Of a stretch of 64,000 nt of DNA, positions 26,501 through 40,200 are shown one piece after another. The notes beneath the pieces are model-generated. The model did not search any database. It saw only the letters and a program-made list of their open reading frames with translations, and had not been told where the DNA came from. The stretch's first letter is position 1; each line of letters starts with the position of its first letter. This DNA comes from Taenia hydatigena (taxonomy: Eukaryota; Platyhelminthes; Cestoda; Cyclophyllidea; Taeniidae). The stretch covers positions 3,863,381-3,927,380 of the forward strand of contig JADWOT020000009.1 of the NCBI GenBank assembly GCA_036345935.2. Direction: 5' to 3'. The position numbers and the translations under genes are program-made.

Positions 26501-29500
26501 GTCTTTAGAATCGTACTTTAATAATACTTAATCCACGCAAGAAGATGGCGTACCTATGAAGCATAGCCGTTGGCTGTGTCATCTAGTCCGAATGGGGAAT
26601 GAGCCGCAAACATAATGGTTCCTTTAAAAAGCTGTTGATATATTCATAATGTTTAGCACATATTGATGATTCTGCAAGTGTTTTCTCCCCTCTTCAAAAA
26701 AATTTTTCCAAATGTCATGGTAACTTTTTGTAAATACTTTGCATTCGATTGCTCTGGTGAACTAATTAGCATTAAATTGTGTAAGTTTTAGCATAATTTT
26801 ACACATGCACCGAGTAATCGTTCTAATTATTACATAAATAGCCCATATGAAGTCCAAAGTGGTCATTAAAGTTCCGTTTCTACGTCCATATGTTGGCAAG
26901 ACTTGGTCAAATTCTTTGAGGTAAACAAGGTATTCTTGAATAGCTCCCAAATCACCCCGCCCTTGCGTTTGACACATAAACCCCACAAACCCTGTGTTTC
27001 ATCTTCCAATCCACAATAAGGTGGCTCATCAATATAGCTACAAGACAGATAGATGTTATCACCTATAATGAACTCCGTTTATGCCAATTTTACGAACCAC
27101 AGTTGCAAATCACCTTTAGTCCTTCCTATCCACTCAACTTTTCACGAATGTAGACTGCAAAATAGATAGATTCAGTCGTGTTTTACGCTAATGTTTAACT
27201 AAGCAGTTTCAAGTCTTCCAGAGCAAACACATAATAAGCTCTGAATAAAGCACGACACTCTGTAGTTGTACGCAAATTACGACATCAACAGCTACATTCT
27301 AGGCATTGCACGTTTCAGAATCCAAAACTCGTTGTCTGGAATCCAGTTTCTTTCCTTTTCTTTACCTACATTTGGACCAATGCCAATGTGTTTGACGGCA
27401 TAAATTTAAAGCAAACCCCTTATAATTATTTTAGGGACTGGTACCAAATTTCCAGCCTATGGTTTCAGCGAACGCTTTATCACATTCGGTTGGCGTTGCA
27501 TTTGCATGAAACTACATAGACTACTAGGTCTGGTCATATTTGATGCGGGGATGATTTTCATTGATTCTGAGTGGAAAGGCCTTGGTCGTGGCATCAGCTC
27601 CCTTATGATTCCGCTGCGATTTTTACCACTATTGTAAAGTGTTAGTGCCCGAATTCACCCATCGGAGGCTCACTTCTGCAGCCCCTTTGCGCTTGTCAAT
27701 CAAGGGTTGCATTGGGCTACACGATTATAGAACACAGCTCCCCATTCGCATTTTCATCCCTACAAAATCATCTAACTTTTGCTCATTTTCAAGGTTTTCT
27801 ACATTGGTAATGAAAAACGAGGGGACAGAATTTACAGAAAAGTCCTCATTCTGCTTTATTCATAGAGGTTTTCAGAAATAATTGGGGAAGAAAAGTGCCT
27901 CAAAGCTTGAATGAGTTCGAGGTCTGGTTTTTATTCACTATGACCTAATAGAGCATTGTTGATAGTTATTTGCTCTAGCATAAATAATCTATGTAACAAT
28001 CTACTTTTTATAAGGTATAACGCCATCGAAAAATTCCCAACTCATCACTGTTTGAAGAGCTCGCTATCAACATTAACGAATAAAGCCGGAGTGACCTTAG
28101 CTATTATCAATAACTATGCCTTGGACATAACTAAATAATGTAAAGTTACCTCACTTCTACTCAATCTAGCCAGCAGGAAATTACATCCGTATCGCCCAGA
28201 CAGTAGGCGCATCGGAGGCACGAGTTTCTCGTCAAGCTGAATTCCGTTCAACGAAAAAATTTCCATTGAGCCGATTAGATGCCAACTTCGTTACCTAATT
28301 ATTCAACCTAATCTCACAAAATAATCTAAGCGAAGTCTAATAAGAAGTCCTAAACCTTAATGTGGAAGGCATTCTGTGTGGATTTGATGCATTATGACGA
28401 GAACAAATTCCTGCATTGAATATGTGGTTCGATTCATCGGTGGTTTCCTGGCGTGTGACAGCCTCATAGCACAGCACTTTTGTGTTAGTACAACTTTAAT
28501 ATCATCGCATAAGATACACAACATTAATCTGTGATGAAGGTCCAAGTGCTAGAAATTCTGTAATAGATATTCAGAACGAGGGCAAACATCTCAAGACTAA
28601 GGAACGCTTTCGCAAAAGACATTAACCCTTCTGGGTCGCTGAATGCAATTTATAAAAAAATCCACCATTCTTGACAAATAGTATTGTGAAGTGTCTAAGG
28701 TGAAAAGCGTTTGTCATGTGTGGGTGCGACTGAAAATGGCGCGACTATTCGCCTCATCGAATTCCTCAATATGTCTATGATACTTGAAATATGTATTCTT
28801 TAACGCTTAGTCCCCAAGGCATCCGAGTGTCGATCCTGCGCGAACAATTTGCCATTGTAATTACAGATGCTTATCTTGTGGGAGGCGTAGCAGCAATAGT
28901 TCTTTTTTTCAACCCAGGGTAGCCCTACTTTGTCGTTGCTTGATGGCATTGCTTTTCTGCCAAAAAACAGAAGCATCTACACAGTCGCTTTCTTGATTCA
29001 ATTCATAGCCTTAACTTTCACCTTTCAAGTTAGCACCGTCCTTATAAGTAAGCATAATTCGCTTGTTTTTATGCGTACTCTTCAATGTGCAAGTTAAAAA
29101 AGATCAGCAGCTGTGCCGACGGCCACACGTTTGGGCTTTCTGTGCAAATACAATGGGAGGATAAAGTGCAATGCTTTCTTTGGAAAATAGGGCGTATCTT
29201 GCTACAAAAAACTGATAGCCAGCGTGTGGCCGGAAATGTCGGGCGTCTACACCTGCCAAGGGAAGAATTCTCTCGGCTGGGGATCTCTTTCGATGCCTTT
29301 TGATGTCTTCGTCAAAGGTAAGCAGTGCAGAGGAAATTATCTTCATGCATCTCCCAAGATGCGCACTTTTAAGACTACTTTTTACTAAACTTGACACTTT
29401 GTAGCCGTAGCAGACTTATGGAGACAAAAGGCAACGTTCCAGCCCCTCCAAAGCTTCATCACTGACCGAAATGAATGCTTAATGAGGCAAACTTAGGTTA

Positions 29501-32500
29501 GGTGCTGAATTTGATTAAATTTATGATAGGGCAAGCAGTAAAATTATTCACTTAGTTCATCCCTAGACATAGGTTTCATCATGTAATTTTAAAAATAAAG
29601 CAATTACAAGTAGGTGAGCACACATGTTGCCTTTTTCAGAAATATTTTTCAAGTAGGAATTATGGTGGGATGTTTTGCGGTTTCTTTCAAGGATCTCAGT
29701 GCATGATGGAGAGAGGACACTGGGATAGCTGAAGGAAAATTGCTCATCGTGAAGGCTTATTAATTAAATGAAAAGGAATTAAATCGCCAGCTCACTTATT
29801 CAAATCTGGACGAAAAGGGAAATTATCAATTCCCTTAACTTAATGTACACAAAAAACGTTCATTTTTTTCAAACCAAGTAATTAAACGACCCACAATATG
29901 CACTGTTCACGGAAAATACATGCGCACTTTTTTGCATTTAGCCCAGCCCTACTTTACGCAGAAGCCTGACAAATTTCCAAGTGGTGATGTCACCTTCGCC
30001 GAGATTTTGCGGAGTTGCAAAGCTGCGGGCTTCCCGCCGCCCAAGATAACGTGGGTCAAATACGTCCTAAAAGTAAATTCAAACTGGAGCAAATTATTTA
30101 ATTGCAAATGTGGTCATTTAAATTCATTTCCTTCATTTGTGATGGTAGCGATGAATTATTCTCCCAGTGCATCCCAAATGTTAATGGCGATGCCTAACAA
30201 AAAGCAAAGGCAATGAATATTTGTCTGTTCTTTGATGATTTGCAATCTCCTTTGCTGAATAAGAGGCCGAGTAAGTTCCAATCAATTTTTTGCTAGAAGT
30301 GACCGAAGCTGTGAAGCAATACATGGAACGAGTATAGTTCTTCAATCCAATTCGACATACTGACTCCTCGACTAAGTTTATACTTACATCGGCACTTTAA
30401 TATTGACCCAGTACCAGCTGTGTCTGTGAATGTTTTTACTTGGAATTCCATTCTCTTGACCATTTTATCCGGCGCTTGGATGAGAATTTCACTACTTCCA
30501 GCATCTGCAACTGAAACCACTCACGTTGCTTTTTTTGGAGCACAAGCTGGTGATTAACTGACTGTGCAAACCTATCGAAGGATCAACAAATATGAATTGC
30601 TTAGCAATCACTGGAGGGCCACTTTTCAGTCCTTAACACTAATTGCAGTCTAGGGCCATAAATTTTAAAACTCAGGGTCATTACAGCACATTGATGGTTT
30701 GCGATCACGAGCAGAGCTAAAACCGAAAGTTCGAAAAGAGGAACTGTATCAATCAAAGAAGTAAAATGAGCAACGTTGGAAAGGGAATCCATACTTTTAT
30801 TCTCAGGCCGCAAAGCACATGAAGCGAAACGTCTCCACCTCCTTTGAAATGGTACGGATGGGGGAACAGTGGATGTTGTGCCCTGTGGAGAGTAGAACCC
30901 TCTGTTGGACGGCCGAGGGGCATGAAGTGGCGACATCGAAGTTGACACAAGAGTCCGGCATTTTCGCGTGTACGGCTTCCAACGATTTGGGCTTCCAAAT
31001 CGCTCTTACGAATCTCGTCACTCCCAAACTCGCTTCCGAGTGGCAGTTTACCTTAGGTCGGTGACTATGGAATCTCTATCGTCAGCGTTATCTGATGGTG
31101 CATTGTACTCAAAATGGAATTCCAATGACGATTGTTTAACTTGTTGCATAAATCCGAAATTGTAGGCTTATTCCTTATAGAATCTAGTCTGCTATCTCCC
31201 ATTTAGTTTCTTTAAATCGCTTTCTAAGCTTTAGGCATTACATTACTAGGGCAAACTTCTACCGCCCTCATGTATTCTGCTTTTGCAGGGTAGAGCAAGG
31301 CTTTGCGCTTCAAACGGAGATAAAGCACGGAAAATTTGAGAGGCTGCTCTTGACCAAGTAGAGATAAAAATAATTTGGGCCATTTTCCTAGGAAAATGTC
31401 CTGCGAACAATGACTAAGGATTTTAAGTTACGAAAAGCCTCACACAAAGGGTAAAAGCTAGTAGATTGAGATCATGTGCATCAAAGCTACAAGGAAATTG
31501 AATTTCGCTCGAGAATGAACAGAAGAAAGTCTTTGTTTGGAGTTGAAATAGGAATAAATTTAAACACGAACAGGTGACTTTTGATACTCTTCAAGCGATC
31601 CTTCGCAAGAAAGCGTAACTCCGTTCCGCCTAAACATTTATTTAACTCAGACTAGAAGTTCCGTGGACAAATTCTTTTTTGAGGCGGAATTAGCTCAATC
31701 ACTCGATGAACTCGTAACTCGTTGAAAGGGAAACCCGATTTGGTCAACATGAGCTTACGTATCAACTAGTCAAGATGAAAACTTCTGGATGGATAGGGGT
31801 TCTGTCTACAGCAGAGAATCAAACAGAGCGGAGTAGGAGGGTTTTTGCTTTATTTGCTCTTCTAAGCCCAGAGACACAGAACTTGGGGCATGCGTTATCG
31901 CGATTGGTTTCAACATCCAAGAAGTTAACCTAATTACAATAGAACTCAGGGAGGCAAACACAGGAACTAGAGATCATCTGATTTAGGCGCTTATCCGCAG
32001 TGTTCTTGCCCAAAGTCTTTTTATTTTTGGCAGGAATCGATGTTACGGATTCTCTTCCCTGCGGGCTAAAAGTTCTCATGGAGATGTTTACATGGACACC
32101 AGCAACCATCCCCAAGAAGGTGATTTTGGAACATCAAGAATGTTCCTTCTGGGTAGAATTCTCCACCTCTCTGAGGGAGAAGCAATGGAAACGTGGTTAG
32201 TTTATTTCCCGAGGCCAAATCTAAAACCTCTTCTGAGGCACGTTTTGAGCAAAAAACACGCGCTATCTTTTCACGCAACTTTATTAGGATGCCTATGTTA
32301 AATTGCTGATTGCTCAACGAATTTGCTTAAAAAATATAAAACTTTAAGGCGTGGATAACAATTCAGCCAAAGTTTGGAATATGCTTTAGGATGGGTTCGA
32401 TGGGTTATCCTTTCGTGCCCAAGGAGAGGTATTCCTGTCACTTATCTTTAGCAGCGTGATAAACAGCAGGCGTAACGAGAATAAACGCCAACAAAGACAG

Positions 32501-35500
32501 ATTATTCGTTCTTGATCCCACAAAGGCTATTGTGTTAGACTAGGCTACGGAAGGGATCCGAGTTGTAAACGCTCAGCTGCCTTAAATGTCTCTCGTTCAA
32601 GGTTTTACGATGATTGTTTAAGCGGCGTAAGCAAAGTTAACCCAGTAAAGTGATTACTTATTAATAGTTTTTTTCGTAAATTTTCAACAGTGAATTCCTC
32701 TAGGTTCCCGTTCACTACCACTTCATCCGTGTAGGCATTTGTCCTCAAATTAGCGACGGAGAGCGAAAACTTTTGAGACTGTACGACGCAAGGTACGAAA
32801 AATGCCAACAACTAAACACGTTTCGAAGAATTTTGTGGATTTGCGTGGCCCTCAGGAACCTCTTTGGAGCTCGGATAAGTGCATCCGGTGGGGCCAAACA
32901 GACCAGCAAATCTTCACTAAGAACTGACCGAAATTGCAATAATAACTTTAAATCACCCTCGTATTCTCTGAATATGCTATAGCACTTGGTAAAGATTAGA
33001 CGAGTCTGGATTAAAATAAGAACTTATTCAGTCAGAACGGTCAAGTAGTGATTGAATTAGATAATTTTCCTCTTTGCTGGACTTGCCTTTTATCAGTTAT
33101 CAAATGATTTACAATTTGTCAGGCCCCTTTAAGGGAATTTTGTATGTTTTCAAAATTTGTTGTTTCTTATCATTTGGCCCAATTATTCCCATCACAAAAC
33201 CTGCACTGGGTTAATATCTGTGATTATAGAAATGCCAACGAGGCACTCATGCCAAATCATTTGTTTCCAACTACAGTAACCTCTGAAATTCATTGGAGCA
33301 CCACGTCTTTTTTGCTGTGCCGTTCCAACCATCCTGCGAAAATTGCACAGAGCTTTTAGCTCCAATGCCGTTTCTTTGCCCGTGAGCCCACTTCAACGCG
33401 GATACTAATGCATATCCCTGCAATGGAATTTTATTTTGTAGCGACATGTAGCGCGTGAAAAGCCTGAAAAAGCGTTCCTTGAGCACGTTTGCAACAGGCG
33501 TAACTTGGAGATAAAATCGTAACGGCGTTTCCCAATTTCTACACCGGATAAGAAATAGTAATATTTTAGTCGTATAATGCTTAGCTATTCATCCAGATAA
33601 CTTTTGCCTGTTAAGGTCTGCGGAAAAAGCTTGGCAGCGGTAGCATCAGCATGTTCACAAACTTTGGCAGCTACGGTATTTTATGCATTGCATTTTATCA
33701 AAGGTGATGCACCTACTGCAAGCATAGAATTAAATTATTGAAGACCCACTTTCTTGACTCGTCCGTGTCCTACTGCTTGAGGTGCCACTGAGAGTGTTTT
33801 GATACCTTCGTTCGCATCGCCACCTTGTTGCAGGCAATAGGCATTTTTTGCTTGGAATTACCCTACAATAATGGAGGATTTTCGAGGTAAATGTTGAACA
33901 GCTGAATGAAATGACATTGTAAAGTTAGACAGGCAGTCATTTTGAACTCAACAAGCCCGAAAATATGGCTTCAAGTCTTTCGAATCCTGAGTTCATATCA
34001 CTATCACTGTCGACACCGTCTTGACGACTTCGTCAGCTGCACCGATTCGCAACTATCGCTTCGCTTCTGAAGACTTTTGATGCAGGAAAATCTTGCATAA
34101 GGAAATTTAACAATTGGCGTCGGTATGTATTAGCAATGCCCCACTAACGAAGAAAGCATTTCCCCATTTTTTCTGACCTTCATTTGCATTACTTGGCTGT
34201 ATTTATGTTACTCCACGTTATTTACCGAAAACGTGTCAATTTATTTGTATTTTATTTCCATTTCTAAGGAGACATTAACATGTTTAGCATGATAGCAGCA
34301 TTGTACCTTACCAAGTCCGCAGCACAGCCTATGCGATCCCATGGCTCAGGACGGTAAATTAGCCTCCTACCTTAAACGCATGATACGAGTAGAATGCTGA
34401 TTAGAACAACAAATGATTGGGGTACGAAAACAATAGTTGCGCAGTAGTCAAACACGAACAGAAGGTCTGCGCTATGATGCGCAAACTAACCTCATGGGGC
34501 AGGAAGAGTAATAGAAGTAGGGAATGTACATCAACTGCAGGGCGCCACTTCAGATTGAGCAGCTGGCAGTTTACAAGTATTTTAGTATGTGGTGGATGAA
34601 ATAATTTCACTAAAACGAAGTTTGCGTTCACTGTGGTCTTACGTTGAACTCGTGTAGAAACAATCTCCCGAGAATCAATGCGATCAGGGGAATTCAAGGT
34701 TCGTGGCCTCTCCTCTAACACAATGACTGCTGTGAGGGTTTTCGTAAGTTGTTCACGGGGTCAACCGATCGTAAGCAACACCGTCTACGCCTGGACAAAG
34801 GTCACAGCCGACGACCCCGAATGCTTCCCCATCAAAACTCATCTGGAACCAAATACAGGTACACAGCTCTCCTTTGTTGGGCATGTTAAGCCCCCTTTCA
34901 GGGTGAATTTAAATGCTACGATATTGGAATGTCACTTCAAATGATTTGCCACAAAATTCATCACCGTAGGACCGCATGTAGACGCTTGACGAAAAGTTGA
35001 AATGCTCATATTGGTGTAGTGGGCCCAAACCCCCTTCTAATAAACAATAAGATCTTCAGTTTTTAGAGGACCTGGTTATTATTGAAGAGATTATTTAACT
35101 TTGAATACGCCCTAGTGTCCTTTGGGGATTTAAATTATAAGATGACCAAAGAAATTCGTGCTGTTTTCCAAAAAAACCTTCTCCTAGTATTCCATTCGTT
35201 GAAAGTACTGTTATCATCCATAGTTTTTATCCAATGCGACACAAACTAGCTAATTCCGCTTCTATGAAATGTTTTGCCCTAAAAGCTAAAAACTGTGCCA
35301 TGGCCACCTCCGTTTATAGCCGCGTCATTGGTTTGTGCTAATCACATTGATGCACACGAGGGAAAGGCGGAGGATGAAACATCATCTCCTACCTAATAGT
35401 GCATTTCTTCGCATGGGTAAGCTTTCTGGTAAAAGACCTTGCGTGCAGTTTTGAAAAGGGGCATATCTTTCAATTGCTGATGCTGCTAACTTTTTGCCCC

Positions 35501-37214
35501 TGATGCATTCAGTCACTATCATTTAACCTTCAGCGAGTGATTAGTCGCAAGCAATTTTGTCTACAGTTCATCACAGGCAAAATGCATAGCCTTCTGGGGG
35601 TGGTGTGTGGGCCGGTGAGTGGATGGCTTAAAGGCAATCAGTGACATGCTCCTTCATTCAACATTAACACACAAAAGTTATTCCTCATCAAAGGCCATTC
35701 AGCCAACAATCTAACACTGGTGCCTTGATAGAGTGTGAGGTGAAAAGAGTTAACGTCATTTGAAGCTCATCGTCTCCGACTAATGCATGGTGTGCTGAAG
35801 CTGGCTGATCGAGATGTAAATGGATTACCCCAACACTCGGATTAAACATTACGAAAGGTTAATCATGCCACAATATTCATGAATTAATGTATCAAAAGCG
35901 ACGTGTAGTTTTTCACTTTTAAGAGGCTCATCAATGGAATAAAAGTGTTTTGGCTACTTATGGGCGGCAGGGTATCCTGTCATCCCACTTCGCTAAATGC
36001 TTTATGCACCCCAAGAAAGATTTTCATTTATTTGCAAAGGATTTAAAAGGATACACCAAACCTGCCTGAATCTCACCAGGTTCAATTGATATTCATGAGG
36101 GTAAAAAGTACCCGAAAATGGTACAGAGAGTGAAAGACTACCGATAGGGTGGACCACACCTGCGCTTTATTGTGCACGTAGACAATCGCATGCATTTCAC
36201 GAGTCAATACAGGTTAGGTCAGGTCATTGCAGCGAGTTGAACCAAAGGATTCACAAAATTCCCGGGTCATTTGATGTCTGTCAAAAGTTTATTAAAGCGA
36301 ATACGCTGCAATACTTCAACTCCTGACGCGATGCTTACAACATATTTTTGTGACCACCGTTTCTTAACACTGAAATGCTTTCGTTCAAGTGATAGTAAGC
36401 AAACTTTGAATTCTGTCAGTTCCTCATTAATGTCTGTCCATAAGACACGAAACTGTGCTCGTAATTGGCCAAATCTCGACAACACTAGCGTCATTTTTGG
36501 CTAGTTTAACGCCGAGAATGAGTGCTTGTTTTTATTGTCTGGACTATATTAGTCAATGTGGCTGTCTTGGTAATAGATTCGGAGGACCGGAATGAAAACA
36601 CACCGATGAAAGTCCTCCTCGCCTGTGGATCACTGGTGTTATCACCGCTCTTCGTTTTGGCTTGTCTACTGTTAAGACGTGGATTTAGAAGTCGAGCAAA
36701 AAACAATTTACAGAGAGCTAACCATGCAGTCCCTCAGCAGAGTAGCTTGTGGACCGATCGTTGCCGTAATTCACCATCTATCTGCGAAACACCCATTTCC
36801 GCTCCCACCACCGTCAACACCACCGCAGCGATGAAGGGTGACCTCCAGTTGATGGCTCAAGTGCCAGAGCAGCTGCGTCTGCCCGAGCCGAGTTTGCAGA
36901 GGTTGGGCAACACTCAGGCGGTGACAATCATAAAAAATTCCATCGACGACAGTAGAGTGCTCAGGGGTGCTCCCACCGAACGATTCAATGTGTCGTTTTT
37001 TCCGCACCTTGGGGTCTTCAATATTCGGCAAATGCACAAGAGAAGAAGGACGTGGTCTCCGCCAAAGATAGGTGGGTTTCGTTGTTTGTTCCATTACTTT
37101 CCTTCAGATTAAAGAGATAGTTGATATGGATTTTATTTTTTTAATTTAGGTTCAAAATGCAAAACCTGTGGAGCCAGTCTGCAGGGGTGGGTGGTCGCTT
37201 TTAGTTCATTTTAG
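20564..37214 (+). CDS. Ig/FN3 single-pass membrane protein, unclassified
   Basis: Proposed exons: 20564-20639 (signal peptide, LRILLLLLIQP), 23673-23760 and 24033-24199 (Ig1: LTLQC, VTWYKDG, DHTGVYRC), 25879-26117 and 29191-29317 (Ig2: HIVCCLSGFP, VKWHR, MSGVYTCQGKNSLG), 29942-30054 and 30807-31056 (Ig3: SCKAAGFPPPKITW, ESGIFACTASNDLG), 32034-32195 and 34658-34858 (FN3: FTWTPATIP, FKVRGLSSNTMTAVRVFV), 36577-37071 (acidic linker, helix VLLACGSLVLSPLFVLACLL, then RRGFRSR), 37150-37214 (end). Phases match throughout and modules are phase-1 bounded, giving about 660 aa. Probably a cell-surface adhesion or receptor molecule. The roughly 170-residue tail has no kinase, phosphatase or TIR signature that I can see. 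Uncertain: the start (an in-frame ATG also at 20510), Ig2 borders (donor 26031 or 26117; acceptor 29191 or 29219), exon 29942 end (30054 or 30063), the last exon, and possible missed exons. Confidence 0.68.
20640..23672 (+). other. First intron of the Ig/FN3 gene
   Basis: A 3-kb intron between the signal-peptide exon and the first Ig exon, both phase 1. Two stretches inside could hide a further exon: around 21740-21860 and around 22564-22834, where the second is open for about 315 bases after an acceptor-like CCCACAG. Neither showed an Ig pattern, so they are not called. Confidence 0.5.
26118..29190 (+). other. Large intron inside Ig2
   Basis: A 3.1-kb AT-rich intron starting with a strong GTGAGT donor at 26118. 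No coding exon or RNA gene recognised inside. Confidence 0.5.
32196..34657 (+). other. Large intron inside the FN3 domain
   Basis: A 2.5-kb intron between the two FN3 exons, GTTAGT donor and CGTGTAG acceptor, phase 1 on both sides. An extra small exon cannot be excluded, but the FN3 fold reads complete without one. Confidence 0.55.
34859..36576 (+). other. Intron between FN3 and transmembrane exons
   Basis: A 1.7-kb intron with phase 1 borders. Acceptor choice: 36575-36576 gives Asp followed by an acidic linker and the membrane helix. An earlier AG at 36521-36522 would add a second hydrophobic stretch, which is less sensible beside the helix. Confidence 0.5.
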
Positions 37215-40200
37215 TGCACATTTATCCACATATTAACAAAGTTTCGTAACTACCTATACAATCATAGATAAATCTAATGATATGTACACAGTTATGGGTA
37301 TTGTGGCCCAAAATGCTGATTTCACAGTATCATTCGGTGAGACTATTTTCAACTATGGGAGACAGCTGTCTCTTATTTTCTTTATTGGAAATGAAGTGTA
37401 AGTATTTTTAGAAAATTGAACCTTAATTTCTTACCTGCATAAGATTACAAATTACTTAATCGGCAGAAAATTGGCGGACTCCACGACCGATTTATCGCCA
37501 TGCTTTACCCAGCGATGGGTTTATAGCCCTGACCACTATAATTGGCATGTTGATGTGCACTTTTAATTAGCATTCCCTAGTGGACGTCTCATGCTGCCCT
37601 CGGTTTTTTCTCTTTCACGCATAATGATGGGGATGCATCTGGGGAATAGCGAGGTGGCATTAGTTGCGAAAATGCTTTGCTGTGGACAATTTTGTGTTCC
37701 GGGCTCGAAAAGACGCGGGGAACTTGGATTAAAAACCTCACGGGGGGACTCCAATCTTGAAAGATTATTTTTTGCCTATGGACTGCATTGGTTCTTCCAT
37801 TGCTCGCTTCACTAATACAGCAGTCACCGGCTTTTTGTAACGAGATTTCTGAGGCAAATGACATGTGTTTGTAAACGCTGGGGCAGCGGACACACACGGT
37901 TTAGTTGTGCTTCACCTCTGCCTCATCATACCGACGGTTTACTTGAGTATTAAGGAGGTGAGCAGCAATTAACTTGTCAGTACGCCTTCGTTAGTAGCAC
38001 AGGGAACTAAAAAAGCCTTGGAATAGGCAAAGGCAAAATCAAAGTGGGAAATTTAAAGGCATTTTCGCTTTTTGTATTAATTATTCAAAGCCGACATCAA
38101 ACCCAAAAGTTTTAATAAAGGGTTTATTAAAATATCCGGTACTAATCATGTTTGCCCTCTAATTCAGTTCTCAACTTCTTATCAAATTATTGTCTTAAAC
38201 TTAGCGCAATATTTAAAAACGCTAAATGCAAATTTTTCTACCAACATGAATAGAAAAGTTGGGTGAACTTAAGCATCGCAGTGACGTCTGTGTAGACGTT
38301 GACTTGATTGTGTGCCCACGTCTTCCCATCCTCTGCTTACGGTTGTGAGCAATTTTGTTTCGGATTTCCTTCCACAAGTGCCACAAAATGTTCAATTATT
38401 TTTTCCTGTCTAAAATTACGGCAGTTAACCGGGACTTGTGAAAGCGCGATCCAAGGGGAGATGAACCTCTACCTTGGATATGAATTTTTAGAAGTCATTT
38501 ATTTTGTGCATGCTTGAAATGGATGTATGGATTTCAGTAGACGTCATATGACATATGTAGTCATGATATATGAGCAAAAAGGAGTTTATAACGGCAACTT
38601 TCAGCAATGTCTAGAGATAAGGTGAGTTTCTGGTGTGGCATCATTCTCGCCAAAGGCTGTCTCATTCAGGCAATTCCTTGAAAACTATTAGGTTTAGTAA
38701 TGCCTCTAGTAGGTTGTGTGGATTTCTTCCAGGCTATTTAACAGGATTTTTAATCCATTGATTTGGCCTTGTTGTGAATAGTCATGACCTCACATGCAGT
38801 CAATCCAATTTTAATGCTCATGAAAGAGATCAAGAAAATGACATTGCTGGGCCACGTAGGCCGGGGACAACGCCAGTAACCCGTCTGCGCCTGTGGACGG
38901 GGAAATCATTCTAAAGCGGATAAACCTCATCAGCCAGACCTACTGACAGTCTGCATTGGTCATGATGCCTCCGCTGATGGAAATGCAACAGATAACCCAT
39001 CAGCGCCTTTAAAATCAGCTTGAGTGCTCCAGTTCCTCCCACTCTTTTACAAATTTATTCGATTCTGTATTTCAGCAGCAGATACTCCAAGTTTTTTTGC
39101 AATTTGATGTTCTACCTTTAGAGCTGTTGGAACATACAAGCTCATTTCTAGGTGTAAGATTTGCTTCGTACTGACAGCAACAAATTTTGTAAAAGGATGG
39201 GAAATCATTTCGGTTTTTAAATCAAAGAACGAAAAATTGTTCTTTCTTGGGAGCGCTGCAAGGGACTGTTTGTTCTTAATGAGGAAATCATTTTTTCCAA
39301 AAATCAAGGATCACGATGTTGGCAGTGAGGTAAATCGGCAATGCTTTAGGCTCATCTCCACAGGAGGATGATTTGTACAGATTTTTCTACAATGCAAATT
39401 GATGCGGATAAAAGCATGAAATTTCATTAAGTTCTGAACTGCCCCTACAAATACCAGCCTCTGGACACGAATTTACGCACCGAAAAATGGCACTTTTTTC
39501 AATTATACGTGAGTTTGTTTCGCAGACCTCAGGTCTTAACCCAGTTGCCAATGTGCGCTCTCAAGCTTCCGAAAATTATTGCCCCTCGGTGCGCCTGTGG
39601 AGTGCACTTGTGCAGAGGAGGCAGTGGCAGAGAAGTATGGCCGGAGGGCAAAACATCCGCAATGCAAGTCTTGGAAAGGACAATCCACTGCACCCAAGAA
39701 CAGCCACCAACCGGTGCCAACTGCTACAATATCTGACTTTCATGCTCTCCTCTTCTTCAGTCTCCTTGTCTCTCCCTTTTTTCTACGCAATGGAAATTTT
39801 CCCGTACTTATTATTTTCTCTGACTTTTTCATTTTACCCATAAAGCGTCAACAATTTGATCCACAATTCCGCTTTTAACAGTCATTAGAATATAGACTTG
39901 GAAAGAGAATCAGCCGTGCAGATAACCAAGGTCGCGGTCTGGGTGGGACCACTGCAGATTGTTCAAGGTGAAGTGGATGATAAATGAAGTAAACGATAGC
40001 ATTATTCCTAAGAACTTCCCGTTAATGCATAAACGTTCTTCTACGACACTTTCAACTGAAGCTATAATCGCTTTGTTTATCCCACTCCAAAGTGCTTTTG
40101 ATGTTTATTTGTCCACCGGAGTTTTCTGTACTGCATGCAATGGCAATATTCAAAAGAGACAAAATCTAGTGGTCCTTCATACCTACGACCTCTTTGATGA

